From Schistocerca nitens (Eukaryota; Arthropoda; Insecta; Orthoptera; Acrididae), in the NCBI RefSeq assembly GCF_023898315.1, contig NC_064614.1:1056054432-1056118431 (forward strand): a stretch of DNA of 64,000 nt, in the 5' to 3' direction. Positions 46,101-57,388 of the stretch are shown piece by piece. The position numbers and the translations under genes were made by a program. Under the pieces are notes generated by a model. That model was not told the DNA's origin. It saw nothing but the letters and a program-made list of their open reading frames with translations, and did not search any database. How positions within the stretch are numbered: position 1 is the first letter of the stretch; each line of letters opens with the position of its first letter.

Positions 46101-46560
46101 CGGTTAAGCAGAAGTTAGCAGCCGTCAACAGAACTTCAACCATCTTCACCGCCGCAGATTTTCTGACCCCAGACGCAGTGCCGTATCCTAATACGAAAAG
46201 AAACAAAGTTAACTGAGTAAAAGGGCACGTGCTGCATTATATCTTGGAGTCAGAAAATAAAAGAAAAGAAGATTACTTGGTGTACCTAACGACTCAGCAC
46301 CATCATCTCATGAGGACAAAAGACTACAAAAAAATTACGCATGCTACTTAACTAGAATCATGGGACAAAATGCTACAGAGAACAGTAAGAGATAAAGATT
46401 GTTACGGACTTCAGAGATGATAGCCTTGCGCGATTGCAGATAACTGGCACATAAATGTCTTAGATCCTTTTACGACAAATTGCAGAAAAGAAATAAAGTC
46501 CGTGGCAAGAAGAGCAAGACGAAATACTCATGAAGAAATTAGACAAAAATTTCTTTTAGT
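43173..46560 (+). mobile_element. L1/Tx1-like LINE, 3' half, interrupted
   Basis: Starts within RT: NGKKILCNAYTDDVGVLVIN (the YADD equivalent reads YTDD, about 43200), ASGAKLNE, then the post-RT region LSAIGSFLRQGNILNVKFDTLTLP, LKGGLNLVNVSYKSRALY (about 43600-43740). After the mariner insertion it resumes at 45831: WSAIRKKVYDLNL, then a zinc-knuckle-like CAPCNLLDTEEHRF (about 46030-46070). Poorly readable tail sequence continues to about 46560. RT 5' part and endonuclease are missing. Stops occur near 43398 and 43900 and shifts elsewhere. The L1/Tx1 clade is inferred from the GGL...RALY block and the Cys-His terminus. Confidence 0.78.
43943..45828 (-). mobile_element. Mariner-type DNA transposon with about 240-bp inverted repeats (family M1)
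   Basis: The ends read cagggtggtc...gaccaccctg between TA dinucleotides (43941-43942 and 45829-45830). The inverted repeats extend about 240 bp and are nearly identical over ACGAAATAAGCGTCAAACGA and following. Minus-strand transposase: HTH part at 45431-45168 (WACAMYATRYPGRHHPSV, RQIARESGI), then 45158-44823 with RVLFRDEASFTNSG (first D) and VNVWCGIIDGRLIGPI, then 44781-44404 with MYFQHDVCPAHSSH (second D) and WPARSPDLTSPDFILWGKL (third residue region). Two frameshifts break it, but otherwise it is close to complete. Inserted in an L1-like LINE. Confidence 0.93.
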
Positions 46561-47272
46561 TTATTTTTTAACACCCTGATGTGACAAGAAGAGAAATTTT
46601 ATGTTCTAGAAAAGTTTAACTTCAAGGGGATAAAAGATTTTATGTATGCCTTATGAAGCTGAGAGACTTCACGTTCATTTACGTTTAATACCCTTGTCTC
46701 TCAATTCTCAAGAGGAAGATTAATATTTTTAATTAATATTGAGAAGAAATCTTTATCTCCCTTATGTTAGCAAAAACGGAAAAAGAAGAAAGTGGTTAAG
46801 GCGTCTGGCTTACAAAAAAAAAAAAGAAAGGAAGCTGAATCGGAAAAAATGGCAGAAAACTGTCAAAATTGTAAGAAAAATGAGGATCGACGTAAAAAAT
46901 AATAATAATAAGAGCAAAGCATAGAAGCTAAGCGAGGAAGGCAAAACAAGGTGAGTGTATGGGTAGGCTGTGACGGGAGAAGTGAGGCCCTAAAAGAAAA
47001 AAAAAAAGAAATAAACATGGTGCAATGGTCTGTTTAGTAAGCAGGAGGTCCACATTTGAACTCCGGTCGGGTCCAAAATTTCATCTGCCGCCGTTGCTGT
47101 ATTTCAACACCCTGTGATAGTGTGAACGTTGACCTACGATATTTAAGATACAATATTGTTTTTAGAAGCAATACTGGTGATTTTAGAACATTTGCCTATC
47201 CATCAATGTAACGGGACAATTCCTTAGTCACTACTTTGTGATGGCGCTAACCCATGTCATATACATGTGAGT
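46561..47272. other. Unassigned, A-rich, with a SINE-like patch
   Basis: A-rich 46700-47010 could be the LINE's 3' region. About 47015-47130 resembles a tRNA-like fragment (GCAGGAGGTCCACATTTGAA, then CATCTGCCGCCGTTGCTGTA) and matches a diverged stretch at about 59085-59150, so it is a low-copy SINE-like repeat here. Confidence 0.4.
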
Positions 47273-47284
47273 CACATTGCAGCG

Positions 47285-47501
47285 TCCGCAGCCCGTGGTC
47301 GTGCGGTAGCGTTCTCGCTTACCACGCCCGGGTTCCCGGGTTCGATTCCCGGCGGGGTCAGGGATTTTCTCTGGCTCGTGATGACTGGGTGTTGTGTGAT
47401 GTCCTTAGGTTAGTTAGGTTTAAGTAGTTCTAAGTTCTAGGGGACTGATGACCATAGATGTTAAGTCCCATAGTGCTCAGAGCCATTTGAACCATTTGAA
47501 C
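47285..47501 (+). mobile_element. SINE-1b (alternative tRNA head on the SINE-1 body)
   Basis: The head is GTGGTCGTGCGGTAGCG (A box), then GGGTTCGATTCCCGGCGGGG (B box), followed by a short linker. It then joins exactly the SINE-1 body from GTGTGATGTCCTTAGG onward. A 12-bp perfect duplication, cacattgcagcg, lies at 47273-47284 and 47502-47513. Confidence 0.95.
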
Positions 47502-47513
47502 CACATTGCAGCG

Positions 47514-48286
47514 CATATTTAATCAAATAACGAATGACAGTACTCAAGCATTTACGGACAGCAACTGCAGAATTGCAGCGAGCTGATCACTTAACCAAGT
47601 GCAACATAGAGTACCTGTGTTACCTGCACGATGATATCTGCAGTCATATGATATCATTAGCAACTCGTGAATGGAGTACTATGTTCATTACATCAGATTA
47701 CTCAATCTGATGTCAAACAAAGAGAAGGGACGACACCAGCACACTATCTTTACTTAAGTAGTCAGCGCTAGAATATGTGCCCCACCATTAATGTTACTGT
47801 AAGCAGTTTGACAGCGTAAGACCGCCACATCCACTGACAACCTATGCCATTATCATCACACAGTTGTTACTCACAGTGATTACAAGTTGTTGATGTTTGT
47901 CAAGAATAGCGGAATGTGAAACTCGATTTGCATTAAGCCTAGGACAGAGAGAATCCTATATTACAGTCAGAGGTTACCTAGCTAAGGGAAGAGCCCACAC
48001 ATTGTATCGAGTTCTTGCAGTCTGATGTTAATGTAGTTCCCGATGGTTTCGCACTAACGTGTTCTTTTGGCTATCGGAATACTCACATGGGAATTATCAA
48101 AGGATAGTTGCTAGAACACTCTACTACCTTAATAAATCCTCATTTTGGATTGAATATGGCTCGGAAAGCGACGTTAGTTTGACGTTTCCATCCGTCTCCC
48201 GACGACATACTGAATGAAGTCTGAAGTCCACTCACAGTTGTGTTGCCTGCCGAATGAATTCTGTTAATTCTTGTGGCAGCTGGAAA
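47514..48286. other. Unassigned sequence
   Basis: Nothing recognised. Confidence 0.4.
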
Positions 48287-49052
48287 TAATTTCTGAATAG
48301 AGCCATGCTTCACTGCTCTGGGGAACTCGTCTATGTTGCATTTTTTTCCATTACGTAACAAGCACAATAACATTACGCTCATTCTGCTCAAGAATCTCCG
48401 AACGGTAGTAATGCATGAAAGGAAACAGGCTTTTGGATCAAGCTTTTTGCTTTTCCGATAGGGCCTACGACAAGAATCTGGTGTCATACTATGCTTCAGA
48501 ACCCTAAACTGTTTACTTTTTTCACTTCATTCTAAAACAAAAGCAATGAGAAGACGAATGACTTATATGCTTCTTAGATACTCTAGCTTTTAGTTTTTTC
48601 TCACTTCATACTAAAACAGGGGCGTTGATATGAGAGGAGGAAATGAAGTATACGTTTTCTTGTGTGCTACTGCTGCGTGCGTCACAGCTCTGCAGTTAAT
48701 TTTTGTGTGTTGGATAAATTTTGGTATCACCTCAGATTACTTTCTGCGAAGTTCCCTATTTTCTTGGGGTTCGAATAGAGTGGACATTTCATCACTGTTT
48801 AATATTCTGATGACTAATAAAATGATACCCATTCCAATTGCTACATGGCACCTGTGATTAGGGTCACATGCTGGTTACTATAAGAACATGCAGGCAGTGA
48901 CGTCCACTCACTGCAGTCAGAGCCAAGGTGATTTCTTTCCGCTTAAGGCGAATCGTAAAATACAATGTCCACGCTCAGCCAACATAAAGAAATCGTGCGA
49001 CATTGGGCTCTGATAATCGCTGCAATTGTCGCGAGCCGCATCAACAAGAGCG
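48287..49052 (+). repeat. Inverted-pair segment X1
   Basis: This stretch is the reverse complement of 57727-58515 (X2) with moderate divergence and small indels. Blocks such as GGAACTCGTCTATGTTGCAT, CAGAACCCTAAACTG, AACAGGGGCGTTGATATGAG and ATCGCTGCAATTGTCGCGAG are shared. No terminal repeats or target duplications were found at the edges. It may be an old inverted segmental duplication or two insertions of an unclassified repeat. It contains the exon-like block at 48620-48853. Confidence 0.8.
48620..48853 (+). pseudogene. Exon-like block, possible odorant-receptor C-terminal exon (X1)
   Basis: A 234-nt block is bounded by a good acceptor (pyrimidine-rich stretch, CTAAAACAG) and a donor GTGATT. 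One frame is open across it from the ATG at 48630. It reads as a hydrophobic segment (VYVFLCATAACVTALQLIFVCW) followed by GITSDYFLRSSLF, SNRVDISSLFN and MIPIPIATWH. A membrane span ending QLxxxCW followed by a polar stretch with S and W residues is the layout of the last membrane span of insect odorant receptors, but W and spacing differ, so this is inference. The sister block in X2 has the same length. No flanking exons were found. Confidence 0.35.
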
Positions 49053-49431
49053 CACTGTCTCTGCTAACGATATTATGAAGACAATGCATCTCACTTACTT
49101 CACGTAATATGCAAGACATAGGTTGGGTATAAATTCAGTTAGTAACTTTCCATCGCATTATAATATTTCACAGGGATTTTTAATCTGTATTGTAGTACTT
49201 CATTTGTTTTACGTCTTAACTTATTGATTTATCCAATTCTGTAACTAATTTCGTTTTCCATCTCATTAGCTAATTAAACTTGTGATTTTATACTTAATAC
49301 ATTTGTGTTCGTCATTGTACTAATCAACTCTACTTAGTTTATGCGAGGTCGCTGATAACCTCGCCTTTGAGCGCCTCTAACCACTCTCCCCCCCCCCCCC
49401 CCCTTGCTTTCCACCTCCACCTCTCTCCCAT

Positions 49432-49473
<42 letters not shown>

Positions 49474-49484
49474 GTATATAAATT
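49053..49484. other. Unassigned, with poly(C) and CA microsatellite
   Basis: A C run (49388-49403) and a (CA)n tract (about 49432-49470) precede the Tc1 remnant. The rest is AT-rich with no gene. Confidence 0.5.
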
Positions 49485-50425
49485 GTGCTTTACATCACAA
49501 AAGCACCACTCATAATGTTTGCTCAGTGGAATGAAGAGACAAAGAGTTCGTTTTATCGCACTGATTTGATTGACGACGGATATTACTGTCCGTCTGAAGT
49601 CGGAGAGAGGTGCGGAATACCGAAGAGGACGGCTAGGTGTTGGTGGAAAAACTATAAAGAATCAGGCCGTATCGGGCGGAAAAGTGGAAGTGGTCGACCT
49701 CGTGTGGTCATTGAGACAGACGACCGATGTCTGTTCGACAATATACACACCAATCCATTCCTCATTTGCCGTCAACTGGGAGAGGATTCTAAGTTTCCTG
49801 GTTGTGCCATAACTATGAGAAGGAGAGTGAAAGATCATGGACTTTTATGCGGAAGAGCTGCTGTAAAGCAACGCTTGACGAATTATCGGAAGATCGACCG
49901 TATGACTTAGGCGGAAGAGTATACCGATTATGACTGGAGCATGAGAAAATATTTTCTTCCGTTAACAATGCTCCGGTTAAAGTGAGATATCAAGAGAATT
50001 ATTATATATAGAATCGTAAATGAAATTGTTTTCGATAGAAGTGACTTTACGATACTATAATGCAGAATAGTTGGTGTAAAATACTTTTCTTGTCTTGTCG
50101 TTATTTTTTTGGTATCGCCTTTGTTACATACGTAATCATGTTGAATTCGTCAGCGTTTTCATTGACAGATAAACTTGTTTGATATTGTAGGCCACGGGGA
50201 GACCGTTTCGGTCCGAAGTATCTCGTGGAAAGAGAGAGAAATGGACGCTTTTCTGTTGGCGTTTGGGGCTTAATATCGGCTTGGCGACGAGGGCCCCTAT
50301 GACATACTGAGGGGAACCTCAACACAGAAGCGTATGTTAACATCTTAGAACATGTAACGAATCCAGGAGCTGAGCTACTGTACACTCAAGGAGACATCAA
50401 TTTCCTGCAGTACGAACTGCGAGTA
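49485..50425 (+). pseudogene. Tc1-like transposase remnant with an internal gap
   Basis: The N-terminal half is open to 49910: homeodomain-like region around EVGERCGIPKRTARCWWKNY, a GSGRPR AT-hook-like linker, then a second HTH ending NYRKIDRM. After a stop, AEEYTDYDW leads to FSSVNNAPVK (about 49960-49980), part of the first catalytic block. About 200 bp then interrupt. From about 50190 the frame reads RPRGDRFGPKYLVE, GRFSVGVWGLISAWRRGP, NTEAYVNILEHV and LLYTQGDINFLQ (second D region). The third residue and C-terminus are absent. The interrupting stretch begins GTGAGA and has AG sites near its end. No terminal inverted repeats located. Confidence 0.78.
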
Positions 50426-51179
50426 GCATGAAAGCTGTTTTATAGTTCGCAAATACTGATCCACTCTTTTCCTATGGCCTACAATTTATCGAAGAAACCA
50501 TAATCCGTCGTTTGGTAGTCTCTTGATGTTCCCAATACTGTTGTTGCATTTTGTTCTGGTCATATTATCCTGAAAGTAGAGATTCCTCTTCGCCCTCGTA
50601 GCCCCGAACCTCACACGTTGTCTGTAATGATTTGCATCTTCCTGCTGTGTATTTTCTCCATTTGCCTTTCTTTGCGTCTCATAGTGCTTTCAGTTTTTTC
50701 ATTGTACGACAATATGGATATATTGCCGTAGTCGCTGTCCGTTACATGAAAACTCCTGTTACTTCCAGAAAGTTCTCTGCTTGATTCCCCAGAGTTATAG
50801 AGATGTAAATCCCATACAGTTGATTTTGCATTGCATTTATGTATTACAGCTTTAATGTGTTTAATTGCTGAAATGTCTTCACTATAAATGCTTGCTTTGT
50901 TATTACAATTCGTCTGTTCATTTGTTCTAAGCATCTGTTATTGTTAACTAAAGGCCACATTCGACGTAGTTGAAGAGCTCCACGTGATTAACTTTTAGTA
51001 CCCAATGTTTTTCCATCTGCGTTCATCTCATTAGTATTTATCCTCATTGCCGTCCATTCTGTGGTCTGCTTAATTAGATGTTACTTTGAATCTTCTCTTT
51101 CATAATGTGTTGGATGGCACCAGCATGGTCATTTTTATTTTCTGAAATTTCTACTACTACTACTGCTACTAGCAATATT
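50426..51179. other. Unassigned sequence
   Basis: Minus-strand frame 50611-50934 has no recognised motif. Possibly old LINE or intergenic DNA. Confidence 0.4.
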
Positions 51180-54100
51180 ATTATTTTGATTATGATTATT
51201 GTTATTATTTAATTATTTATTTACTTTGTTTAGACTCATAAGGCATCACATACAGCAAATTATGATCTGTTGCTGTTATTTTTCTTGTTCTTCCAGAATT
51301 CTTTCATCATCTCACTGCGCTTAGCGCGACGTTCTTATGTCCATTCTCTCGTAGATATGTTGGGTTTATCTTCTGCTACAGTTTCCCAGCGATGAAGACT
51401 TTTCGATCGTCAATGTCTGTGGGTGTGATGTTGTCATTCTTGAGATCAATTTGGACTTGTTTGATCCAGACTTGTAGTTTCTAGTTTCTGTAGATAAATC
51501 ATTTTCTTTGTTACTAGGCTGTCATCTAGTTTCGTGATGTGACCGTAGAATTTGTCATCGTTTGCGGGAATCGGTTTCGATGTTGGAGTATTTTTCTATT
51601 CCTGTGTGTGATTGTAGACGATCTCCTTCACGTGTGAGTTTTTGCCAAAGGATTCTTCGGATGATTTTTCATTCAAGTTTCTTGACACTCTCGAGGTCTC
51701 TTTTGTAAATGAGTTTCAGGGTTTCACTGGCGTAGACTGTTTCAGGTTTGATAACCGTCGTGTAGGGTCGAATTTTGATTTTTATCTACATGCCTGCTAT
51801 TTTTCCATATGCTTTCCTCATTTTGAGTTCCCATCTTTTTTTGTGCTACTCTTTCTGTACCTGTGGGTTCAATGATTTCATCTAAGTATTTAAAGTAGTT
51901 GACCTTGGTTTTTTATTTTATTTTTTTATTTTTTTATTTTTTATTTATTTATTTATTTTTTTTTTTTTTTTTGGTCATCAGTCTTCTGACTGGTTTGATG
52001 CAGCCCGCCACGAATTCCTTTCCTGTGCTAACCTCTTCATCTCAGAGTAGCACTTGCAACTTACGTCGTCAATTATTTGCTTGACGTATTCCAATCTATG
52101 TCTTCCTCTACCGTTTTTGCCCTCTACAGCTCCCTCTAGTACCATGGAAGTCATTCCCTCATGTCTTAGCAGATGTCCTAGTATCCTGTCCCTTCTCCTT
52201 ATCAGTGTTTTCCACATATTCCTTTCCTCTCCGATTCTGCGTAGAACCTCCTCATTCCTTACCTTATCAGTCCACCTAATTTTCAGCATTCGTCTATAGC
52301 ACCACATCTCAAATGCTTCGATTCTCTTCTGTTCCGGTTTTCCCACAGTCCATGTTTCACTACCATACAATACTGTACTCCAGACGTACATCCTCAGAAA
52401 TTTCTTCCTCAAATTAAGGCCGGTATTTGATATTAGTAGACTTCTCTTGGCCAGATATGCCTTTTTTGCCATAGCGAGTCTGCTTTTGATGTCCTTCTTG
52501 CTCCGTCCGTCATTGGTCATTTTACTGCCTAGGTAGCAGAATTCCTTAACTTCATTGACTTCGTGACCATCAATCCTGATGTTAAGTTTCTCGCTGTTCT
52601 CAATTCTACAACTTCTCATTACCTTCGTCTTTCTCCAGTTTACTCTCAAACCATACTGTGTACTCATTAGACTGTCCATTCCATTCAGCAGATCATTTAA
52701 TTCTTCTTCACTTTCACTCAGGATTCAAACCATACTGTGTACTCATTGACTGTTCATTCCATTCAGCAGATCATTTAATTCTTCTTCACTTTCACTCAGG
52801 ATAGCAATGTCATCAGCGAATCGTATCATTGATATCCTTTCACCTTGTATTTTAATTCCACTCCTGAAAGTTTCTTTTATTTCCATCATTGCTTACTCGA
52901 TGTACAGGTTGAAGAGTAGGGGCGAGAGGCTACAGCCTAGTCTTACACCCTTCTTAATACGAGCAGTTCGTTCTTGATCGTCCACTCTTATTATTCCTTC
53001 TTGGTTGTTGTACATATTGTATATGGCCCGTCTCTCCCTATAGCTTACTCCTACTTTTTTCAGAATCTCGAACAGCTTGCACCACTTAATATTGTCGAAC
53101 GCTTTTTCCAGGTCGACAAATCCTATGAACGTGTCTTGATTTTTCTTTAGCCTTGCTTCCATTATTAGCCGTAACGTCAGAATTGCCTCTCTCGTCCCTT
53201 TACTTTTCCTAAAGCCAAACTGATCGTCACCTAGCGGATTCTCAATTTTCTTTTCCATTCATCTGTATATTATTCTTGTAAGCAGCTTCGATGCATGAGC
53301 TGTTAAGCTGATTGTGCGATAATTCTCGCACTTGTCAGCTCTTGTCGTCTTCGGAATTGTGTGGATGATGCTTTTCCGAAAGTCTGATGGTATGTCGCCA
53401 GACTCATATATTCTACACACCAACGTGAATAGTCGTTTTGTTGCCACTTTCCCCAATGATTTTAGAAATTCTGATGGAATGTTATCGATCCCTTCTGCCT
53501 TATTTGACCGTAAGTCCTCCAAAGCTCTTTTAAATTCCGATTCTAATACTGGATCCCCTATCTCTTCTAAATCGACTCCTGTTTCTTATTCTATCACATC
53601 AGACAAATCTTCACCCTCATAGAGGCTTTCAATGTATTCTTTCCACCTATCTGCTCTCTCCTCTGCATTTAACAGTGGAATTCCCGTTGCACTCTTAATG
53701 TTACCACCGTTGCTTTTAATGTCACCAAAGGTTGTTTTGACCTTGTTTATTGTGCCGTAATTTCTGATCACATTTTGTGTTTTGATGTGTTTTGTGACCA
53801 TGGTTTTTCAGAAAGAGATTTGTAGCCCCCCTTTCTCTGCACCTTCTTTGAGGACTACGATCTGCTGACTTGCAGTTGGTTCATCTTCGGAAATGATCGC
53901 CAGATCGTCAGCAAAGGCTAGGCATGTGACCTTGATGTTACGCTCTTGTCTTCATAGCCTGATTGGTCTCCAGATGTTTCTGCTTCTAATTTTTTTCCGT
54001 TCTTTGATTACTTTATCTAGGACGTTATTGAAGAGTAATGGAGAGAGGTCATCGTCCTGCCAGATGCCCTTTTTGATGGGGAAGGATTGTGAGGTTTCAC

Positions 54101-56420
54101 TGTTGAATTACAAATTGGATGTTATGTCTGTTATGGTTTGTTGGATGCGACCTCGTGTTTTAGGGTCTAGATTTCTTTCTTCGAATATATTGAAAAAGGA
54201 TTGTCGGTTAATGGAGTCGTAGGCTTTCCTGAAGTCAACGAATGTGCAGATGGTTGGGAGATTTCTTATGGCTCGTATTTTCAGTGTGGATCTGAGGTTG
54301 GAAATTTCTTCGGTGCCATATCTGTGTGGTCTGGAACCTGCTTGATATTCACCAATTAGGGGTTCGACTTGTTCTTGTGCGCGTTGTAAGAGGCACACAG
54401 AGACGATTTTGTAAGAGCGAAAGCAGGGAAATTCCTCTGTTGTTATTCACATCAAATTTGTCTCCTGTTTTGTGGTGTCGGTGCATCAGTGCACATTTTC
54501 AGCCGTCTGGGAGTTTTTCACTTCGCTCGATTTCCTGAATGATGTGTGTGATTTCCTGTAGTGACCGTGGGCCAATATTTTTCAGTAGTTCTGCGACGAT
54601 TCCTTCTTCTCCTGACGACTTTCCGCTCTTGAGTGTTTGATATGGTGCTGGATTTGTTCTTGTGTTGGTGGAGCAGCATCGGGTTTTGTGTATCTTGGGG
54701 ATGTGTGTTTGAATCGTTCGGGGGGTTCGAGGCAGATAATATGCCAATTCTTCACATTTTTTGTTTGTTTTGTAAGGGCAAGTTTTCCATTTTGTTTCTG
54801 GAAGGTGTGGTGAATAGCCTTTAATTTTGTTTGCGGAAATTCTGTAGAAATTTCTGCTCTTATAGTTTAAGAAGTTGTCCTCAATTGATTTCAATTTGGT
54901 GATGTGGTTGCGTTTGATTTTTCTGATGGTTCTCTTTGTCTGTTTGCGGATGTCGAGGAAGTGTTGTGGGGTTCCTATCCATTTGTTGCTGTTGTATTTT
55001 TGGAAGGCGAGTCGGCGGTTGATGATGGTTTGATCGCAGTTCGAGTTCCACCACGGGTGTTTTGCTTTTTTTTAAAAAAAAAATTGGGATTAACTCTTTG
55101 GTTTTTCTGATAATTTTACTGCATTATCAGTCCAGTTATTCGTCTGTTCTTTTTCCCATTCTTCTGTGATGCTGGTTTCTTGAATTTTGGATGTGTCGAA
55201 TTTTTGGCTGCAGAGATTTTTGAGATGAGCTCTCTTCAGAGAGAATTTCATTTTAACTCCTGTGAGTTAGTGGTCTGAGTCAATGTCCGCTCCTCGTCAG
55301 ACTTGAATATCGTGTATGATTCTATAGTGGGCGTAGGAGATGGCAACGTGGTCGATCTGGTATTCACCAAGATGCTGGATCGGGGATCGCCATGTTTTCT
55401 GTTTTTTTTTTTTTTCTTTTAAGTGGGTAGACACCATTATGAGGACTGGCAAATGTAAATTAGACGTGTGCCGTTGGTGTTAGTGTTTAGGTGTGCTGAA
55501 TTTTTACCGATGATATTTCTCTAGGTTTTATCTGTCCCAAATTGAGCGTTGGTCTCCCATTAGGACTTCCACATCATCTTGGTGAATTCTGCTCATGGTT
55601 TTTTCGAGTGTGTTCCGAATTTTTCAAAATTTTCGGGGTCTTTCTTATTTTCCATGTTGGCGGTGGCATGTGCATTGATGAGTGTATATTTCTTATTGGC
55701 GCTCTGAATGCGCGTAGTCATAAGTCGATTTTAATGGGTGTGATTTCTTCGTCATAACTGATGATGGATCTGTGTAAGATATATGCCACGCCGAATACTG
55801 GCGTGCGTTTCGCTACCTCTTAGTTTCCGTAATGCAAGGTTTCATTGTCCGTTAGCCATGTTTCTTGAAGAGCAAGGATAAGAATTTTTCGTCGGTCGAT
55901 TTAGTATGTTAGATTATGCAGTTTTCCAGTTTGGATCAATGTACTGTTATGTAGTGTTCCAATGAATATTTTCTGCTACTAGGAAAGTTTACCAGAGATC
56001 TCCGATATTCTTTGCTGTGCTAGTCCAGAATCCGGAAGTCCAGCTGCCTTCTGTCGACGGGCGGGTTGTGTACCACCTGGATTAAAGTTGCATTTACTTG
56101 CACAGTTATTGTTTGCTTGTGCTTTATTGGTTTGGCCTGGATGATACCAGGATCGGATAGAACCAGAAGTTGTTGAAGCATGCGGAACGAAATACTTTCA
56201 GCCGAGCTCACTGAGCTAAGAGACAACAACCAGATTAGCGGTGATTTTCAATCAGACGTGTCTGGATATTGGGTTCAATGTGCTGAATGTCCGTTGAGGA
56301 TTGTGTTGGTATTTGGTCCACACCAAGTATTTAATTTCCTCGGTACCACCCAAATCTGGGAGGCTTTCCTCTGTCCACTATCTAGGGAGGCGCCCGATGG
56401 ATGTTCTAACCACCTCACAC
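51180..56420 (-). mobile_element. LINE-D: APE-type LINE, interrupted by RTE-C
   Basis: Reading minus: an endonuclease remnant (about 55900-55250) with ALQETWLTDNETLHYGN, GDQRS in place of GDFN, and DIDSDH. A linker follows (about 55130-54840). RT begins with SGKSSGEEGIVAELLKNIGP (about 54640), then IGEYQAGSRPHRYGTEEI, CTFVDFRKAYDSINRQSFF (about 54250), LSPLLFNNVLDK, catalytic FADD (about 53913) and GGLQISF. It is interrupted at 53737 and resumes at 51907 with VNYFKYLDEIIEPTGTERV, KPETVYASETLKL and RRILGKNSHV. The 3' end near 51180 is rich in ATT units; the 5' side abuts (ATT)n at 56424. Many stops. It belongs to the same general group as LINE-B. Confidence 0.82.
51908..53736 (-). mobile_element. 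RTE-C: 5'-truncated RTE-type LINE nested in LINE-D
   Basis: A sister family of RTE-A. It starts in the linker (TTFGDIKSNGGNIKSATG, ERADRWKEYIESLYEGED), then RT blocks NKAEGIDNIPSEFL, CENYRTISLTAHASKLLTRI, DDQFGFRKSKGTREAI, FVDLEKAFDNI, GVRLGCSLSPLLFNLYIE and FADD (about 52826). The C-terminal part, from 52679, has EFCYLGSKMTNDGRSKKDI, VLYGSETWTV and RAASNQSED at 51978. The 3' tail is A-rich with TAAAA-type units (51908-51973 on plus as T runs), unlike the ACA tail of RTE-A. A 9-bp perfect duplication, ttgaccttg, lies at 51899-51907 and 53737-53745. Near 52725-52800 about 75 bp of the RT region are tandemly duplicated. A few stops and shifts. Confidence 0.92.
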
Positions 56421-56423
56421 GGG

Positions 56424-56450
56424 ATTATTATTATTATTATTATTATTATT
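56424..56450. repeat. (ATT)n microsatellite
   Basis: About nine ATT units at the 5' side of LINE-D. Confidence 0.95.
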
Positions 56451-56452
56451 AC

Positions 56453-57342
56453 GTCATCATCAAATCCGATATGGTGTATCTTCCCACCACTGATATAAAC
56501 ATGTATTGATCGATTCAATATTTGCATCACATAAATACAGATTATAATTACGTTACACTGTTTCTAGTAGACATATACTCCACTTTTTCTTAGACGGTTG
56601 CAACCTTCAAAAGAATTTATGTGTGCAGCATTGTTGCAATACAGGCGTTCAAATTACCCGATTTCTGTAATTTCAGTTCGATACCAGGTAGTTCTAATCG
56701 GATCCAGCCAGTAAGTCTTAATGTGTATTTCCGATTACGACTCTCATCACATGATAGACTCGATAAAACACTTTCCTTATCGGACTGTTGAATGTAGATC
56801 ACTATGGACAGTAATAATGGTTGTTGCAAATACATTACTTAAATATAAATATATGAGGTAACGAGATAAGAAATTGTTTACATGATCACAGCCTCATCCA
56901 TCAGAGCAGAGCAGGCAAGATTGGTTTCAGGGCTAAGAGAGAATAAAGCTGTTGCCATTTGTTCCACGATCACCGGAACTCGTATGCGGACAGAGGTAAA
57001 AAGGTCATTGTGATGTGGACCAAAAAATAAACGAATATAGAAAACTTACTGTGAGAAGTAAACCATCGCGCTACACTATCGAAGACGTAAATCGTAATGG
57101 TGGTGGGCTGGTTGGTTACTAAAAGTATACTCGTCCACAAAACCCATGTGGACAATAATCTAATACTCAGTCAAGCTTCGCTCTGTCAAAGCTCCTTAGC
57201 ATACAACTCCATTTACTTTCAGTCTCCTCCTCACAATTCTTGCAATGCAGGTTAGCTGAGATATCTCATCCACTCGATGGCAACTGAGGAACTGCCTGGA
57301 GCATGTGTTGCTCAACAGACAGCAGCCGACACTCTCACGCAA

Positions 57343-57346
<4 letters not shown>
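56453..57346. other. Unassigned sequence
   Basis: Nothing recognised. AT-rich. Confidence 0.4.
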
Positions 57347-57388
<42 letters not shown>

